In this document: positions 1-12,149 of the stretch, piece by piece | Layout of the letters: the number at the start of each line of letters is the position of its first letter | Numbering within the stretch: the stretch's first letter is position 1 | NCBI RefSeq assembly: GCF_029227915.1 | Contig: NC_079884.1 | Span: forward strand, 31,126,001-31,190,000 | Length of the DNA stretch: 64,000 nt | Reading direction: 5' to 3' | DNA from: Hydractinia symbiolongicarpus | Lineage: Eukaryota; Cnidaria; Hydrozoa; Anthoathecata; Hydractiniidae | Position numbers and translations under genes: made by a program | The notes under the pieces: generated by a model | Databases searched by the model: none | What the model was told of the DNA's origin: nothing | The model's input: only the letters and a program-made list of their open reading frames with translations

Positions 1-80
1 ATACCCAGGGAGTAAATTCATTTCCCGAACGATTTTTTAAATTTTTTTTTCACCACTAAAACGCATGGGACTTGTAGTTT

Positions 81-102
81 TCAAAAATGTTTTCATTTTT
101 GA
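81..102. repeat. Conserved 9-bp inverted repeat inside the monomer
   Basis: TCAAAAATG at 81-89 and CATTTTTGA at 94-102 are perfect inverted repeats around TTTT at 90-93. The same arrangement recurs in many monomers. In monomers with GTTTTTAAAAATG the stem shortens to about 7 bp. In those with TTTAGAAATG, TTTCAAACTTG or CATATTTG it is interrupted. It could form a small cruciform or hairpin, or reflect T/A tract bending; no function is shown. Confidence 0.8.
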
Positions 103-166
103 TGAGACGCTTAATGAAAGAGGTTTAATCGCCGGCAAACGAAAACCCGCGATTTCCCGTAAATCC

Positions 167-179
167 CGGGCTTGGCCCG
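167..179. repeat. Conserved GC-rich hairpin CGGGC-TTG-GCCCG
   Basis: A 5-bp perfect stem (CGGGC 167-171, GCCCG 175-179) with a TTG loop, overlapping the CCCGGG palindrome at 165-170. It is present in most monomers of the left block. In the subfamily that reads GGACTCGGCCCG, common right of 16.9 kb, both the stem and the CCCGGG palindrome are damaged. It is therefore a good subfamily marker. Confidence 0.75.
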
Positions 180-180
180 T

Positions 181-383
181 ATAGTCGAATGTATACAAAG
201 AAAGTACCCTGTGAGTAAACTCATTTCCAGAACGATTTTTTAAATTAATTTTTCACCACGAAAACGCATAAGACTTTTAGTTTTTAAAAATGTTTTCATT
301 TTTGATGAGACGCTGAATAAAAAAAGTTTAATCGCCGGCAAACGAAAACCCGCGATTTCCCGTAAATCCCTGGCTTGGCCCGT
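181..383 (+). repeat. Reference monomer of the satellite (203 bp)
   Basis: A full unit counted from ATAGTC to the next ATAGTC, useful as a query. It includes TATACAAAGAAAG, the AACGATTTTTT tract, CACCACGAAAACGCATAAGA, the AT-rich inverted-repeat region, TTTAATCGCCGGCAAACG and TTTCCCGTAAATCCC. I do not recognise it as a named satellite family. It resembles no tRNA, 5S or other RNA gene that I can see. Confidence 0.9.
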
Positions 384-2697
384 ATAGTCAAAAGTATACA
401 AAGAAAATACCCAGGGAGTAAATTCATTTCCCGAACGATTTTTTAAATTTTTTTTTCACCACTAAAACGCATGGGACTTGTAGTTTTCAAAAATGTTTTC
501 ATTTTTGATGAGACGCTTAATGAAAGAGGTTTAATCGCCGGCAAACGAAAACCCGCAATTTCCCGTAAATCCCGGTCTTGGCCCGTATAGTCAAAAGTAT
601 ACAAAGAAAATACCCAGGGAGTAAATTCATTTCCCGAACGATTTTTTAAATTTTTTTTTCACCACTAAAACGCATGGGACTTGTAGTTTTCAAAAATGTT
701 TTCATTTTTGATGAGACGCTTAATGAAAGAGGTTTAATCGCCGGCAAACGAAAACCCGCGATTTCCCGTAAATCCCGGGCTTGGCCCGTATAGTCGAATG
801 TATACAAAGAAAGTACCCTGTGAGTAAACTCATTTCCAGAACGATTTTTTAAATTAATTTTTCACCACGAAAACGCATAAGACTTTTAGTTTTTAAAAAT
901 GTTTTCATTTTTGATGAGACGCTGAATAAAAAAAGTTTAATCGCCGGCAAACGAAAACCCGCGATTTCCCGTAAATCCCTGGCTTGGCCCGTATAGTCAA
1001 AAGTATACAAAGAAAATACCCAGGGAGTAAATTCATTTCCCGAACGATTTTTTAAATTTTTTTTTCACCACTAAAACGCATGGGACTTGTAGTTTTCAAA
1101 AATGTTTTCATTTTTGATGAGACGCTTAATGAAAGAGGTTTAATCGCCGGCAAACGAAAACCCGCAATTTCCCGTAAATCCCGGGCTTGGCCCGTATAGT
1201 CGAATGTATACAAAGAAAGTACCCTGTGAGTAAACTCATTTCCAGAACGATTTTTTAAATTATTTTTTCACCACTAAAACGCATGAGACTTGTAGTTTTC
1301 AAAAAAGTTTTCAATTTTGATGAGAAGCTTAATGAAAGAGGTTTAATCGCCGGCAAACGAAAACCCGCGATTTCCCGTAAATCCCGGGCTTGGCCCGTAT
1401 AGTCGAATGTATACAAAGAAAGTACCCTGTGAGTAAACTCATTTCCAGAACGATTTTTTAAATTATTTTTTCACCACGAAAACGCATAAGACTTGTAGTT
1501 TTTAAAAATGTTTTCACTTTTGATGAGACGCTGAATAAAAGAAGTTTAATCGCCGGCAAACGAAAACCCGCGATTTCCCGTAAATCCCTGGCTTGGCCCG
1601 TATAGTCAAAAGTATACAAAGAAAATACCCAGGGAGTAAATTCATTTCCCGAACGATTTTTTAAATTTTTTTTTCACCACTAAAACGCATGGGACTTGTA
1701 GTTTTCAAAAATGTTTTCATTTTTGATGAGACGCTTAATGAAAGAGGTTTAATCGCCGGCAAACGAAAACCCGCAATTTCCCGTAAATCCCGGGCTTGGC
1801 CCGTATAGTCGAATGTATACAAAGAAAGTACCCTGTGAGTAAATTCATTTCCAGAACGATTTTTTAAATTATTTTTTCACCACTAAAACGCATAAGACTT
1901 GTAGTTTTTAAAAATGTTTTTATTTTTGATGAGACGCTGAATAAAAGAAGTTTAATCGCCGGCAAACGAAAACCCGCGATTTCCCGTAAATTCCTGGCTT
2001 GGCCCGTATAGTCAAAAGTATACAAAGAAAATACCCAGGGAGTAAATTCATTTCCCGAACGATTTTTTAAATTTTTTTTTCACTACTAAAACGCATGGGA
2101 CTTGTAGTTTTCAAAAATGTTTTCATTTTTGATGAGACGCTTAATGAAAGAAGTTTAATCACCGGCAAACGAAAACCCGCAATTTCCCGTAAATCCCGGG
2201 CTTGGCCCGTATAGTCGAATGTATACAAAGAAAGTACCCTGTGAGTAAACTCATTTCCAGAACGATTTTTTAAATTATTTTTTCACCACTAAAACGCATG
2301 AGACTTGTAGTTTTCAAAAATGTTTTCAATTTTGATGAGACGCTGAATAAAAGAAGTTTAATCGCCGGCAAACAAAAACCCGCGATATCCCGTAAATCCC
2401 GGGCTTGGCCCGTATAGTCAAAAGTATCCAAAAAAGTACCCAGGGAGTAAATTTATTTCCAGAACGATTTTTTAAATTATTTTTTCACCACTAAAACGCA
2501 TAAGACGTGTAGTTTTTAAAAATGTTTTCATTTTTGATGAGACGCTGAATAAAAGAAGTTTAATCGCCGGCAAACGAAAACCCGCGATATCCCGTAAATC
2601 CCGGGCTTGGCCCGTATAGTCAAAAGTATCCAAAAAAGTACCCAGGGAGTAAATTCATTTCCCGAACGATTTTTTAAATTATTTTTCACCACTAAAA

Positions 2698-2720
2698 CGC
2701 ATGAGACGCATGAGACGCTG
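2698..2720 (+). repeat. Shortened monomer, net loss of 28 bp (copy 1)
   Basis: The normal stretch between the two ATGAGAC motifs (TTGTAGTTTTC to the T tract) is missing. In its place ATGAGACGC is duplicated directly before GCTGAATAAAAG. The loss spans a direct repeat of ATGAGAC, as expected from slippage or recombination between short repeats. The identical junction is at 4,291-4,313. Confidence 0.8.
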
Positions 2721-4290
2721 AATAAAAGAAGTTTAATCGCCGGCAAACGAACACCTGTGATTTCCCGTAAATCCCGGGCTTGGCCCGTATAGTCGAATAT
2801 ATACAAAGAGAGTACCCTGTGAGTACACTCATTTCCAGAACGATTTTTTAAATTATTTTTTCACCACTAAAACGCATGAGACTTGTAGTTTTCAAAAAAG
2901 TTTTCAATTTTGATGAGAAGCTTAATGAAAGAGGTTTAATCGCCGGCAAACGAAAACCCGCGATTTCCCGTAAATCCCGGGCTTGGCCCGTATAGTCGAA
3001 TGTATACAAAGAAAGTACCCTGTGAGTAAACTCATTTCCAGAACGATTTTTTAAATTATTTTTTCACCACGAAAACGCATAAGACTTGTAGTTTTTAAAA
3101 ATGTTTTCACTTTTGATGAGACGCTGAATAAAAGAAGTTTAATCGCCGGCAAACGAAAACCCGCGATTTCCCGTAAATCCCTGGCTTGGCCCGTATAGTC
3201 AAAAGTATACAAAGAAAATACCCAGGGAGTAAATTCATTTCCCGAACGATTTTTTAAATTTTTTTTTCACCACTAAAACGCATGGGACTTGTAGTTTTCA
3301 AAAATGTTTTCATTTTTGATGAGACGCTTAATGAAAGAGGTTTAATCGCCGGCAAACGAAAACCCGCAATTTCCCGTAAATCCCGGGCTTGGCCCGTATA
3401 GTCGAATGTATACAAAGAAAGTACCCTGTGAGTAAATTCATTTCCAGAACGATTTTTTAAATTATTTTTTCACCACTAAAACGCATAAGACTTGTAGTTT
3501 TTAAAAATGTTTTTATTTTTGATGAGACGCTGAATAAAAGAAGTTTAATCGCCGGCAAACGAAAACCCGCGATTTCCCGTAAATTCCTGGCTTGGCCCGT
3601 ATAGTCAAAAGTATACAAAGAAAATACCCAGGGAGTAAATTCATTTCCCGAACGATTTTTTAAATTTTTTTTTCACTACTAAAACGCATGGGACTTGTAG
3701 TTTTCAAAAATGTTTTCATTTTTGATGAGACGCTTAATGAAAGAAGTTTAATCACCGGCAAACGAAAACCCGCAATTTCCCGTAAATCCCGGGCTTGGCC
3801 CGTATAGTCGAATGTATACAAAGAAAGTACCCTGTGAGTAAACTCATTTCCAGAACGATTTTTTAAATTATTTTTTCACCACTAAAACGCATGAGACTTG
3901 TAGTTTTCAAAAATGTTTTCAATTTTGATGAGACGCTGAATAAAAGAAGTTTAATCGCCGGCAAACAAAAACCCGCGATATCCCGTAAATCCCGGGCTTG
4001 GCCCGTATAGTCAAAAGTATCCAAAAAAGTACCCAGGGAGTAAATTTATTTCCAGAACGATTTTTTAAATTATTTTTTCACCACTAAAACGCATAAGACG
4101 TGTAGTTTTTAAAAATATTTTCATTTTTGATGAGACGCTGAATAAAAGAAGTTTAATCGCCGGCAAACGAAAACCCGCGATATCCCGTAAATCCCGGGCT
4201 TGGCCCGTATAGTCAAAAGTATCCAAAAAAGTACCCAGGGAGTAAATTCAGTTCCCGAACGATTTTTTAAATTATTTTTCACCACTAAAA

Positions 4291-4313
4291 CGCATGAGAC
4301 GCATGAGACGCTG
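4291..4313 (+). repeat. Shortened monomer, net loss of 28 bp (copy 2)
   Basis: The junction is the same as at 2,698-2,720, exactly 1,593 bp downstream. The deletion therefore arose before the 1.6-kb unit was duplicated. Confidence 0.8.
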
Positions 4314-4849
4314 AATAAAAGAAGTTTAATCGCCGGCAAACGAACACCTGTGATTTCCCGTAAATCCCGGGCTTGGCCCGTATAGTCGAATATATACAAA
4401 GAGAGTACCCTGTGAGTACACTCATTTCCAGAACGATTTTTTAAATTATTTTTTCACCACTAAAACGCGTAAGACTTGTAGTTTTCCAAAATGTTTTCAT
4501 TTTTGATGAGACGCTTAATAAAAGAGGTTTAATCACCGGCAAACGAAAACCCGCGATTTCCCGTAAATCCCGGGCTTGGCCCGTATAGTCAAAAGTATAC
4601 AAAGAAAATACCCAGGGAGTAAATTCATTTCCCGAACGATTTTTTAAGATTTTTTTTCACCACTAAAACGCATGAGACTTGTAGTTTTCAAAAATGTTTT
4701 CATTTTTGATGAGACGCTGAATAAAAGAAGTTTAATCGCCGGCAAACGAAAACCCGCGATTTCCCGTAAATCCCGGGCTTGGCCCGTATAGTCGAATGTA
4801 TACAAAGAAAGTACCCTGTGAGTAAACTCATTTCCAGAACGATTTTTTA

Positions 4850-7300
4850 AATTATTTTTTCACCACTAAAACGCGTAAGACTTGTAGTTTTTAAAAATGT
4901 TTTCATTTTTGATGAGACGCTTAATAAAAGAGGTTTAATCACCGGCAAAAAAAATCCCGCGATTTCCCGTAAATCCGGGGCTTGGCCCGTATAGTCGAAT
5001 GTATACAAAGAAAGTACTCAGGGAGTAAACTCATTTCCCGAACGATTTTTTAATTTTTTTTTTTACCACTAAAACGCATGAGACTTGTAGTTTTCAAAAA
5101 TGTTTTCATTTTTGATGAGACGCTGAATAAAAGAAGTTTAATCGCCGGCAAACGAAAACCCGCGATTTCCCGTAAATCCCGGGCTTGGCCCGTATAGTCA
5201 AAAGTATACAAAGAAAATACCCAGGGAGTAAATTCATTTCCCGAACGATTTTTTAAATTTTTTTTTCACCACTAAAACGCATGAGACTTGTAGTTTTCAA
5301 AAATGTTTTCATTTTTGATGAGACGCTTAATGAAAGAGGTTTAATCGCCGGCAAACGAAAACGCGCAATTTCCCGTAAATCCCGGGCTTGGCCCGTATAG
5401 TCGAATGTATACAAAGAAAGTACCCTGTGAGTAAACTCATTTCCAGAACGATTTTTTAAATTATTTTTTCACCACTAAAACGCATAAGACTTGTAGTTTT
5501 TAAAAATGTTTTCATTTTTGATGAGACGCTGAATAAAAGAAGTTTAATCGCCGGCAAACGAACACCTGTGATTTTCCGTAAATCCCGGGCTTGGCCCGTA
5601 TAGTCGAATATATACAAAGAGAGTACCCTGTGAGTACACTCATTTCCAGAACGATTTTTTAAATTATTTTTTCACCACTAAAACGCGTAAGACTTGTAGT
5701 TTTCCAAAATGTTTTCATTTTGATGAGACGCTTAATAAAAGAGGTTTAATCACCGGCAAACGAAAACCCGCGATTTCCCGTAAATCCCGGGCTTGGCCCG
5801 TATAGTCAAAAGTATACAAAGAAAATACCCAGGGAGTAAATTCGATTCCCGAACGATTTTTTAAATTTTTTTTTCACCACTAAAACGCATGAGACTTGTA
5901 GTTTTCAAAAATGTTTTCATTTTTGATGAGACGCTGAATAAAAGAAGTTTAATCGCCGGCAAACACACACCTGTGATTTCCCGTAAATCCCGGGCTTGGC
6001 CCGTATAGTCGAATATATACAAAGAGAGTACCCTGTGAGTACACTCATTTCCAGAACGATTTTTTAAATTATTTTTTCACCACTAAAACGCGTAAGACTT
6101 GTAGTTTTTAAAAATGTTTTCATTTTTGATGAGACGCTTAATAAAAGAGGTTTAATCACCGGCAAAAAAATCCCGCGATTTCCCGTAAATCCGGGGCTTG
6201 GCCCGTATAGTCGAATGTATACAAAGAAAGTACTCAGGGAGTAAACTCATTTCCCGAACGATTTTTTAATTTTTTTTTTTACCACTAAAACGCATGAGAC
6301 TTGTAGTTTTCAAAAATGTTTTCATTTTTGATGAGACGCTGAATAAAAGAAGTTTAATCGCCGGCAAACGAAAACCCGCGATTTCCCGTAAATCCCGGGC
6401 TTGGCCCGTATAGTCAAAAGTATACAAAGAAAATACCCAGGGAGTAAATTCATTTCCCGAACGATTTTTTAAATTTTTTTTTCACCACTAAAACGCATGA
6501 GACTTGTAGTTTTCAAAAATGTTTTCATTTTTGATGAGACGCTTAATGAAAGAGGTTTAATCGCCGGCAAACGAAAACGCGCAATTTCCCGTAAATCCCG
6601 GGCTTGGCCCGTATAGTCGAATGTATACAAAGAAAGTACCCTGTGAGTAAACTCATTTCCAGAACGATTTTTTAAATTATTTTTTCACCACTAAAACGCA
6701 TAAGACTTGTAGTTTTTAAAAATGTTTTCATTTTTGATGAGACGCTGAATAAAAGAAGTTTAATCGCCGGCAAACGAACACCTGTGATTTCCCGTAAATC
6801 CCGGGCTTGGCCCGTATAGTCGAATATATACAAAGAGAGTACCCTGTGAGTACACTCATTTCCAGAACGATTTTTTAAATTATTTTTTCACCACTAAAAC
6901 GCGTAAGACTTGTAGTTTTCCAAAATGTTTTCATTTTGATGAGACGCTTAATAAAAGAGGTTTAATCACCGGCAAACGAAAACCCGCGATTTCCCGTAAA
7001 TCCCGGGCTTGGCCCGTATAGTCAAAAGTATACAAAGAAAATACCCAGGGAGTAAATTCATTTCCCGAACGATTTTTTAAATTTTTTTTTCACCACTAAA
7101 ACGCATGAGACTTGTAGTTTTCAAAAATGTTTTCATTTTTGATGAGACGCTGAATAAAAGAAGTTTAATCGCCGGCAAACACACACCTGTGATTTCCCGT
7201 AAATCCCGGGCTTGGCCCGTATAGTCGAATATATACAAAGAGAGTACCCTGTGAGTACACTCATTTCCAGAACGATTTTTTAAATTATTTTTTCACCACT
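4850..7300 (+). repeat. HOR: 1,216-bp hexamer, two copies
   Basis: Six monomers are repeated at an offset of 1,216-1,217 bp. GTCGAATATA is at 5,603 and 6,819, and again at 6,008 and 7,224. The rare GGCAAAAAAATCCC start is at 4,944 and 6,161 (one A shorter in the second). The variant CAAACACACACCTG is present in both. Copy limits are approximate. Confidence 0.75.
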
Positions 7301-8229
7301 AAAACGCGTAAGACTTGTAGTTTTCCAAAATGTTTTCATTTTTGATGAGACGCTTAATAAAAGAGGTTTAATCACCGGCAAACGAAAACCCGCGATTTCC
7401 CGTAAATCCCGGGCTTGGCCCGTATAGTCAAAAGTATACAAAGAAAATACCCAGGGAGTAAATTCATTTCCCGAACGATTTTTTAAGATTTTTTTTCACC
7501 ACTAAAACGCATGAGACTTGTAGTTTTCAAAAATGTTTTCATTTTTGATGAGACGCTGAATAAAAGAAGTTTAATCGCCGGCAAACGAACACCTGTGATT
7601 TCCCGTAAATCCCGGGCTTGGCCCGTATAGTCGAATGTATACAAAGAAAGTACCCTGTGAGTAAACTCATTTCCAGAACGATTTTTTAAATTATTGTTTC
7701 ACCACTAAAACGCATAAGACTTGTAGTTTTTAAAAATGTTTTCATTTTTGATGAGACGCTGAATAGAAGAAGTTTAATCGCCGGCAAACGAACACCTGTG
7801 ATTTCCCGTAAATCCCGGGCTTGGCCCGTATAGTCAAAAGTATACAAAGAAAATACCCAGGGAGTAAATTCATTTCCAGAACGATTTTTTAAATTATTTT
7901 TTCACCACTAAAACGCGTAAGACTTGTAGTTTTCAAAATTGTTTTCATTTTTGATGAGACGCTTAATAAAAGAGGTTTAATCACCGGCAAACGAAAACCC
8001 GCGATTTCCCGTAAATCGCGGGCTTGGCCCGTATAGTCAAAAGTATACAAAGAAAATACCCAGGGAGTAAATTCATTTCCCGAACGATTTTTTAAATTTT
8101 TTTTTCACCACTAAAACGCATGAGACTTGTAGTTTTCAAAAATGTTTTCATTTTTGATGAGACGCTTAATGAAAGAGGTTTAATCGCCGGCAAACGAAAA
8201 CCCGCGATTTCCCGTAAATCCCGGACTTG

Positions 8230-9480
8230 GCCCGTATAGTCGAATGTATACAAAGAAAGTACCCTGTGAGTAAACTCAATTCCAGAACGATTTTTTAAAT
8301 TATTTTTTCACCACTAAAACGCATAAGACTTGTAGTTTTTAAAAATGTTTTCATTTTTGATGAGACGCTGAATAAAAGAAGTTTAATCGCCCGCAAACGA
8401 AAACCCGCGATATCCCGTAAATCCCGGGCTTGGCCCGTATAGTCAAAAGTATCCAAAAAAGTACCCAGGGAGTAAATTCATTTCCCGAACGATTTTTTAA
8501 ATTATTTTTCACCACTAAAACGCATGAGACTTGTAGTTTTCAAAAATGTTTTCATTTTTGATGAGACGCTGAATAAAAGAAGTTTAATCGCCGGCAAACG
8601 AACACCTGTGATTTCCCGTAAATCCCGGGCTTGGCCCGTATAGTCGAATGTATACAAAGAGAGTACCCTGTGAGTAAACTCATTTCCAGAACGATTTTTT
8701 AAATTATTTTTTCACCACTAAAACGCATAAGACTTGTAGTTTTCAAAAATGTTTTCATTTTTGATGAGACGCTTAATGAAAGAGGTTTAATCACCGGCAA
8801 ACAAAATCCCGCGATTTCCCGTAAATCCGGGGCTTGGCCCGTATAGTCGAATGTATACAAAGAAAGTACCCAGGGAGTAAACTCATTTCCCGAACGATTT
8901 TTTAAATTTTTTTTTTCACCACTAAAACGCATGAGAATTGTAGTTTTCAAAAATGTTTTCATTTTTGATGAGACGCTTAATGAAAGAGGTTTAATCGCTG
9001 GCAAACGAAAACCCGCGATTTCCCGTAAATCCCGTGATTGGCCCGTATAGTCAAATGTATACAAAGAAAGTACCCTGTGAGTAAACTCATTTCCAGAACG
9101 ATTTTTTAAATTATTTTTTCACCACTAAAACGCATAAGACTTGTAGATTTTAAAAATGTTTTCATTTTTGATGAGACGCTGAATAACAGAAGTTTAATCG
9201 CCGGCAAACGAAAACCCGCAATTTCCCGTAAATCCCGGGCTTGGCCCGTATAGTCAAAAGTATACAAAGAAAGTACCCAGGGAGTAAACTCATTTCCCGA
9301 ACGATTTTTTAAATTATTTTTTCACCACTAAAACGCATGAGACTTGTAGTTTTCAACAATGTTTTCATTTTTGATGAGACGCTTAATGAAAGAGGTTTAA
9401 TCGCCGGCAAACGAAATCACGCGATTTCCCGTAAATCCGGGGCTTGGCCCGTATAGTCAAATGTATACAAAGAAAGTACC
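8230..9480 (+). repeat. Duplicated array segment, copy 1 (partner 1,878 bp downstream)
   Basis: About 1.25 kb of monomers matches 10,108-11,358 in the same order. GAAATCACGCG is at 9,413 and 11,291, and the paired GGGATTGG and GAGAATTG variants line up at the same offset. The downstream monomers then differ, so this is a partial higher-order duplication. Confidence 0.7.
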
Positions 9481-9661
9481 CAGGGAGTAAACTCATTTCC
9501 CGAACGATTTTTTAAATTTTTTTTTCACCACTAAAACGCATGAGACTTGTAGTTTTCAAAAATGTTTTCATTTTTGATGAGACGCTTAATGAAAGAAGTT
9601 TAATCGCCGGCAAACGAAAACCCGCGATTTCCCGTAAATCCCGGGCTTGGCCCGTATAGTC

Positions 9662-9917
9662 GAATGTATGAGACTTGTAGTTTTCAAAAATGTTTTCATT
9701 TTTGATGAGACGCTTAATGAAAGAGGTTTAATCGCCGGCAAACGAAAACCCGCGATTTCCCGTAAATCCCGGGCATGGCCCGTATAGTCGAATGTATGAG
9801 ACTTGTAGTTTTCAAAAATGTTTTCATTTTTGATGAGACGCTTAATGAAAGAGGTTTAATCGCCGGCAAACGAAAACCTGCAATTTCCCGTAAATCCCGG
9901 GCTTAGCCCGTATAGTC
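9662..9917 (+). repeat. Tandem pair of 128-bp truncated monomers
   Basis: The junction GAATGTATGAGAC occurs at 9,662 and again at 9,790, exactly 128 bp apart. It joins the start of the spacer (GAATGTAT) directly to the GAGACTTGTAG segment, removing about 75 bp that includes the AACGATTTTTT tract and CACCACTAAAACGC. These are the only two truncated units I see side by side; elsewhere the junction is single. Confidence 0.85.
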
Positions 9918-10107
9918 AAAAGTATACAAAGAAAGTACCCAGGGAGTAAACTCATTTCCCGAACGATTTTTTAAATTATTTTTTCACCACTAAAACGCAT
10001 GAGACTTGTAGTTTTCAAAAATGTTTTCATTTTTGATGAGACGCTTAATGAAAGAGGTTTAATCGCCGGCAAACGAAAACCCGCGATTTCCCGTAAATCC
10101 GGACTTG

Positions 10108-11358
10108 GCCCGTATAGTCGAATGTATACAAAGAAAGTACCCTGTGAGTAAACTCATTTCCAGAACGATTTTTTAAATTATTTTTTCACCACTAAAACGC
10201 ATAAGACTTGTAGTTTTTAAAAATGTTTTCATTTTTGATGAGACGCTGAATAAAAGAAGTTTAATCGCCGGCAAACGAAAACCCGCGATATCCCGTAAAT
10301 CCCGGGCTTGGCCCGTATAGTCAAAAGTATCCAAAAAAGTACCCAGGGAGTAAATTCATTTCCCGAACGATTTTTTAAATTATTTTTCACCACTAAAACG
10401 CATGAGACTTGTAGTTTTCAAAAATGTTTTCATTTTTGATGAGACGCTGAATAAAAGAAGTTTAATCGCCGGCAAACGAACACCTGTGATTTCCCGTAAA
10501 TCCCGGGCTTGGCCCGTATAGTCGAATGTATACAAAGAGAGTACCCTGTGAGTAAACTCATTTCCAGAACGATTTTTTAAATTATTTTTTCACCACTAAA
10601 ACGCATAAGACTTGTAGTTTTCAAAAATGTTTTCATTTTTGATGAGACGCTTAATGAAAGAGGTTTAATCACCGGCAAACAAAATCCCGCGATTTCCCGT
10701 AAATCCGGGGCTTGGCCCGTATAGTCGAATGTATACAAAGAAAGTACCCAGGGAGTAAACTCATTTCCCGAACGATTTTTTAATTTTTTTTTTTCACCAC
10801 TAAAACGCATGAGAATTGTAGTTTTCAAAAATGTTTTCATTTTTGATGAGACGCTTAATGAAAGAGGTTTAATCGCTGGCAAACGAAAACCCGCGATTTC
10901 CCGTAAATCCCGGGATTGGCCCGTATAGTCAAATGTATACAAAGAAAGTACCCTGTGAGTAAACTCATTTCCAGAACGATTTTTTAAATTATTTTTTCAC
11001 CACTAAAACGCATAAGACTTGTAGATTTTAAAAATGTTTTCATTTTTGATGAGACGCTGAATAACAGAAGTTTAATCGCCGGCAAACGAAAACCCGCAAT
11101 TTCCCGTAAATCCCGGGCTTGGCCCGTATAGTCAAAAGTATACAAAGAAAGTACCCAGGGAGTAAACTCATTTCCCGAACGATTTTTTAAATTATTTTTT
11201 CACCACTAAAACGCATGAGACTTGTAGTTTTCAAAAATGTTTTCATTTTTGATGAGACGCTTAATGAAAGAGGTTTAATCGCCGGCAAACGAAATCACGC
11301 GATTTCCCGTAAATCCGGGGCTTGGCCCGTATAGTCAAATGTATACAAAGAAAGTACC
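10108..11358 (+). repeat. Duplicated array segment, copy 2 (partner 1,878 bp upstream)
   Basis: Partner of 8,230-9,480. The order of variant monomers is the same, including GTAGATTTTAAAAATG and GAAATCACGCG. It diverges after about 11,358, where this copy has ACCAAGGGAG followed by GAGAATTG. Confidence 0.7.
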
Positions 11359-12149
11359 AAGGGAGTAAACTCATTTCCCGAACGATTTTTTAAATTTTTT
11401 TTTTCACCACTAAAACGCATGAGAATTGTAGTTTTCAAAAATGTTTTCATTTTTGATGAGACGCTTAATGAAAGAGGTTTAATCGCTGGCAAACGAAAAC
11501 CCGCGATTTCCCGTAAATCCCGGGATTGGCCCGTATAGTCAAATGTATACAAAGAAAGTACCCTGTGAGTAAACTCATTTCCAGAACGATTTTTTAAATT
11601 ATTTTTTCACCACTAAAACGCATAAGACTTGTAGATTTTAAAAATGTTTTCATTTTTGATGAGACGCTGAATAAACGAAGTTTAATCGCCGGCAAGCGAA
11701 AACCCGCAATTTCCCGTAAATCCCGGGCTTGGCCCGTATAGTCAAAAGTATACAAAGAAAGTACCCAGGGAGTAAACTCATTTCCCGAACGATTTTTTAA
11801 ATTATTTTTTCACCACTAAAACGCATGAGACTTGTAGTTTTCAAAAATGTTTTCATTTTTGATGAGACGCTTAATGAAAGAGGTTTAATCGCCGGCAAAC
11901 GAAATCACGCGATTTCCCGTAAATCCGGGGCTTGGCCCGTATAGTCAAATGTATACAAAGAAAGTACCCAGGGAGTAAACTCATTTTCCGAACGATTTTT
12001 TAAATTTTTTTTTCACCACTAAAACGCATGAGACTTGTAGTTTTCAAAAATGTTTTCATTTTTGATGAGACGCTTAATGAAAGAAGTTTAATCGCCGGCA
12101 AACGAAAACCCGCGATTTCCCGTAAATCCCGGGCTTGGCCCGTATAGTC

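Larger units (their letters stand above)
1..1217 (+). repeat. HOR: 609-bp trimer, two copies
   Basis: Three monomers form a unit repeated at an offset of 609 bp. The rare TAAATTAATTTTTCACCACG block is at 241 and 850, and ATACCCAGGG starts are at 1 and 610, and at 407 and 1,016. The next monomer after about 1,217 is a different variant, so the second copy ends there. The first copy may begin before the window. Confidence 0.8.
1275..4460 (+). repeat. HOR: 1,593-bp octamer, two copies
   Basis: A unit of eight monomers, one internally shortened, is present twice, roughly 1,275-2,867 and 2,868-4,460. Diagnostic pairs sit 1,593 bp apart: AAAAAAGTTTTCAATTTTG at 1,301 and 2,894, the shortened monomer at 2,698 and 4,291, and GTCGAATATATAC at 2,792 and 4,385. 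Identity looks very high, with only scattered differences such as ATTCATTTCC versus ATTCAGTTCC. Confidence 0.8.

Noticed and set aside
81-181. CENP-B box in the monomer
   Set aside because: I compared both strands with the NTTCGNNNNANNCGGGN pattern. The closest stretch, around TTTCCCGTAAATCCCGGGC, misses the TT at positions 2-3 and the A at position 10, so it does not qualify.
2528-2806. Possible small protein on the minus strand, with near-identical versions throughout the window
   Set aside because: The frame lies wholly in satellite DNA, overlaps another open frame on the opposite strand (2,607-2,792), recurs with the monomer period and ends wherever monomer length shifts the frame. No start context, domain or codon signal supports translation.
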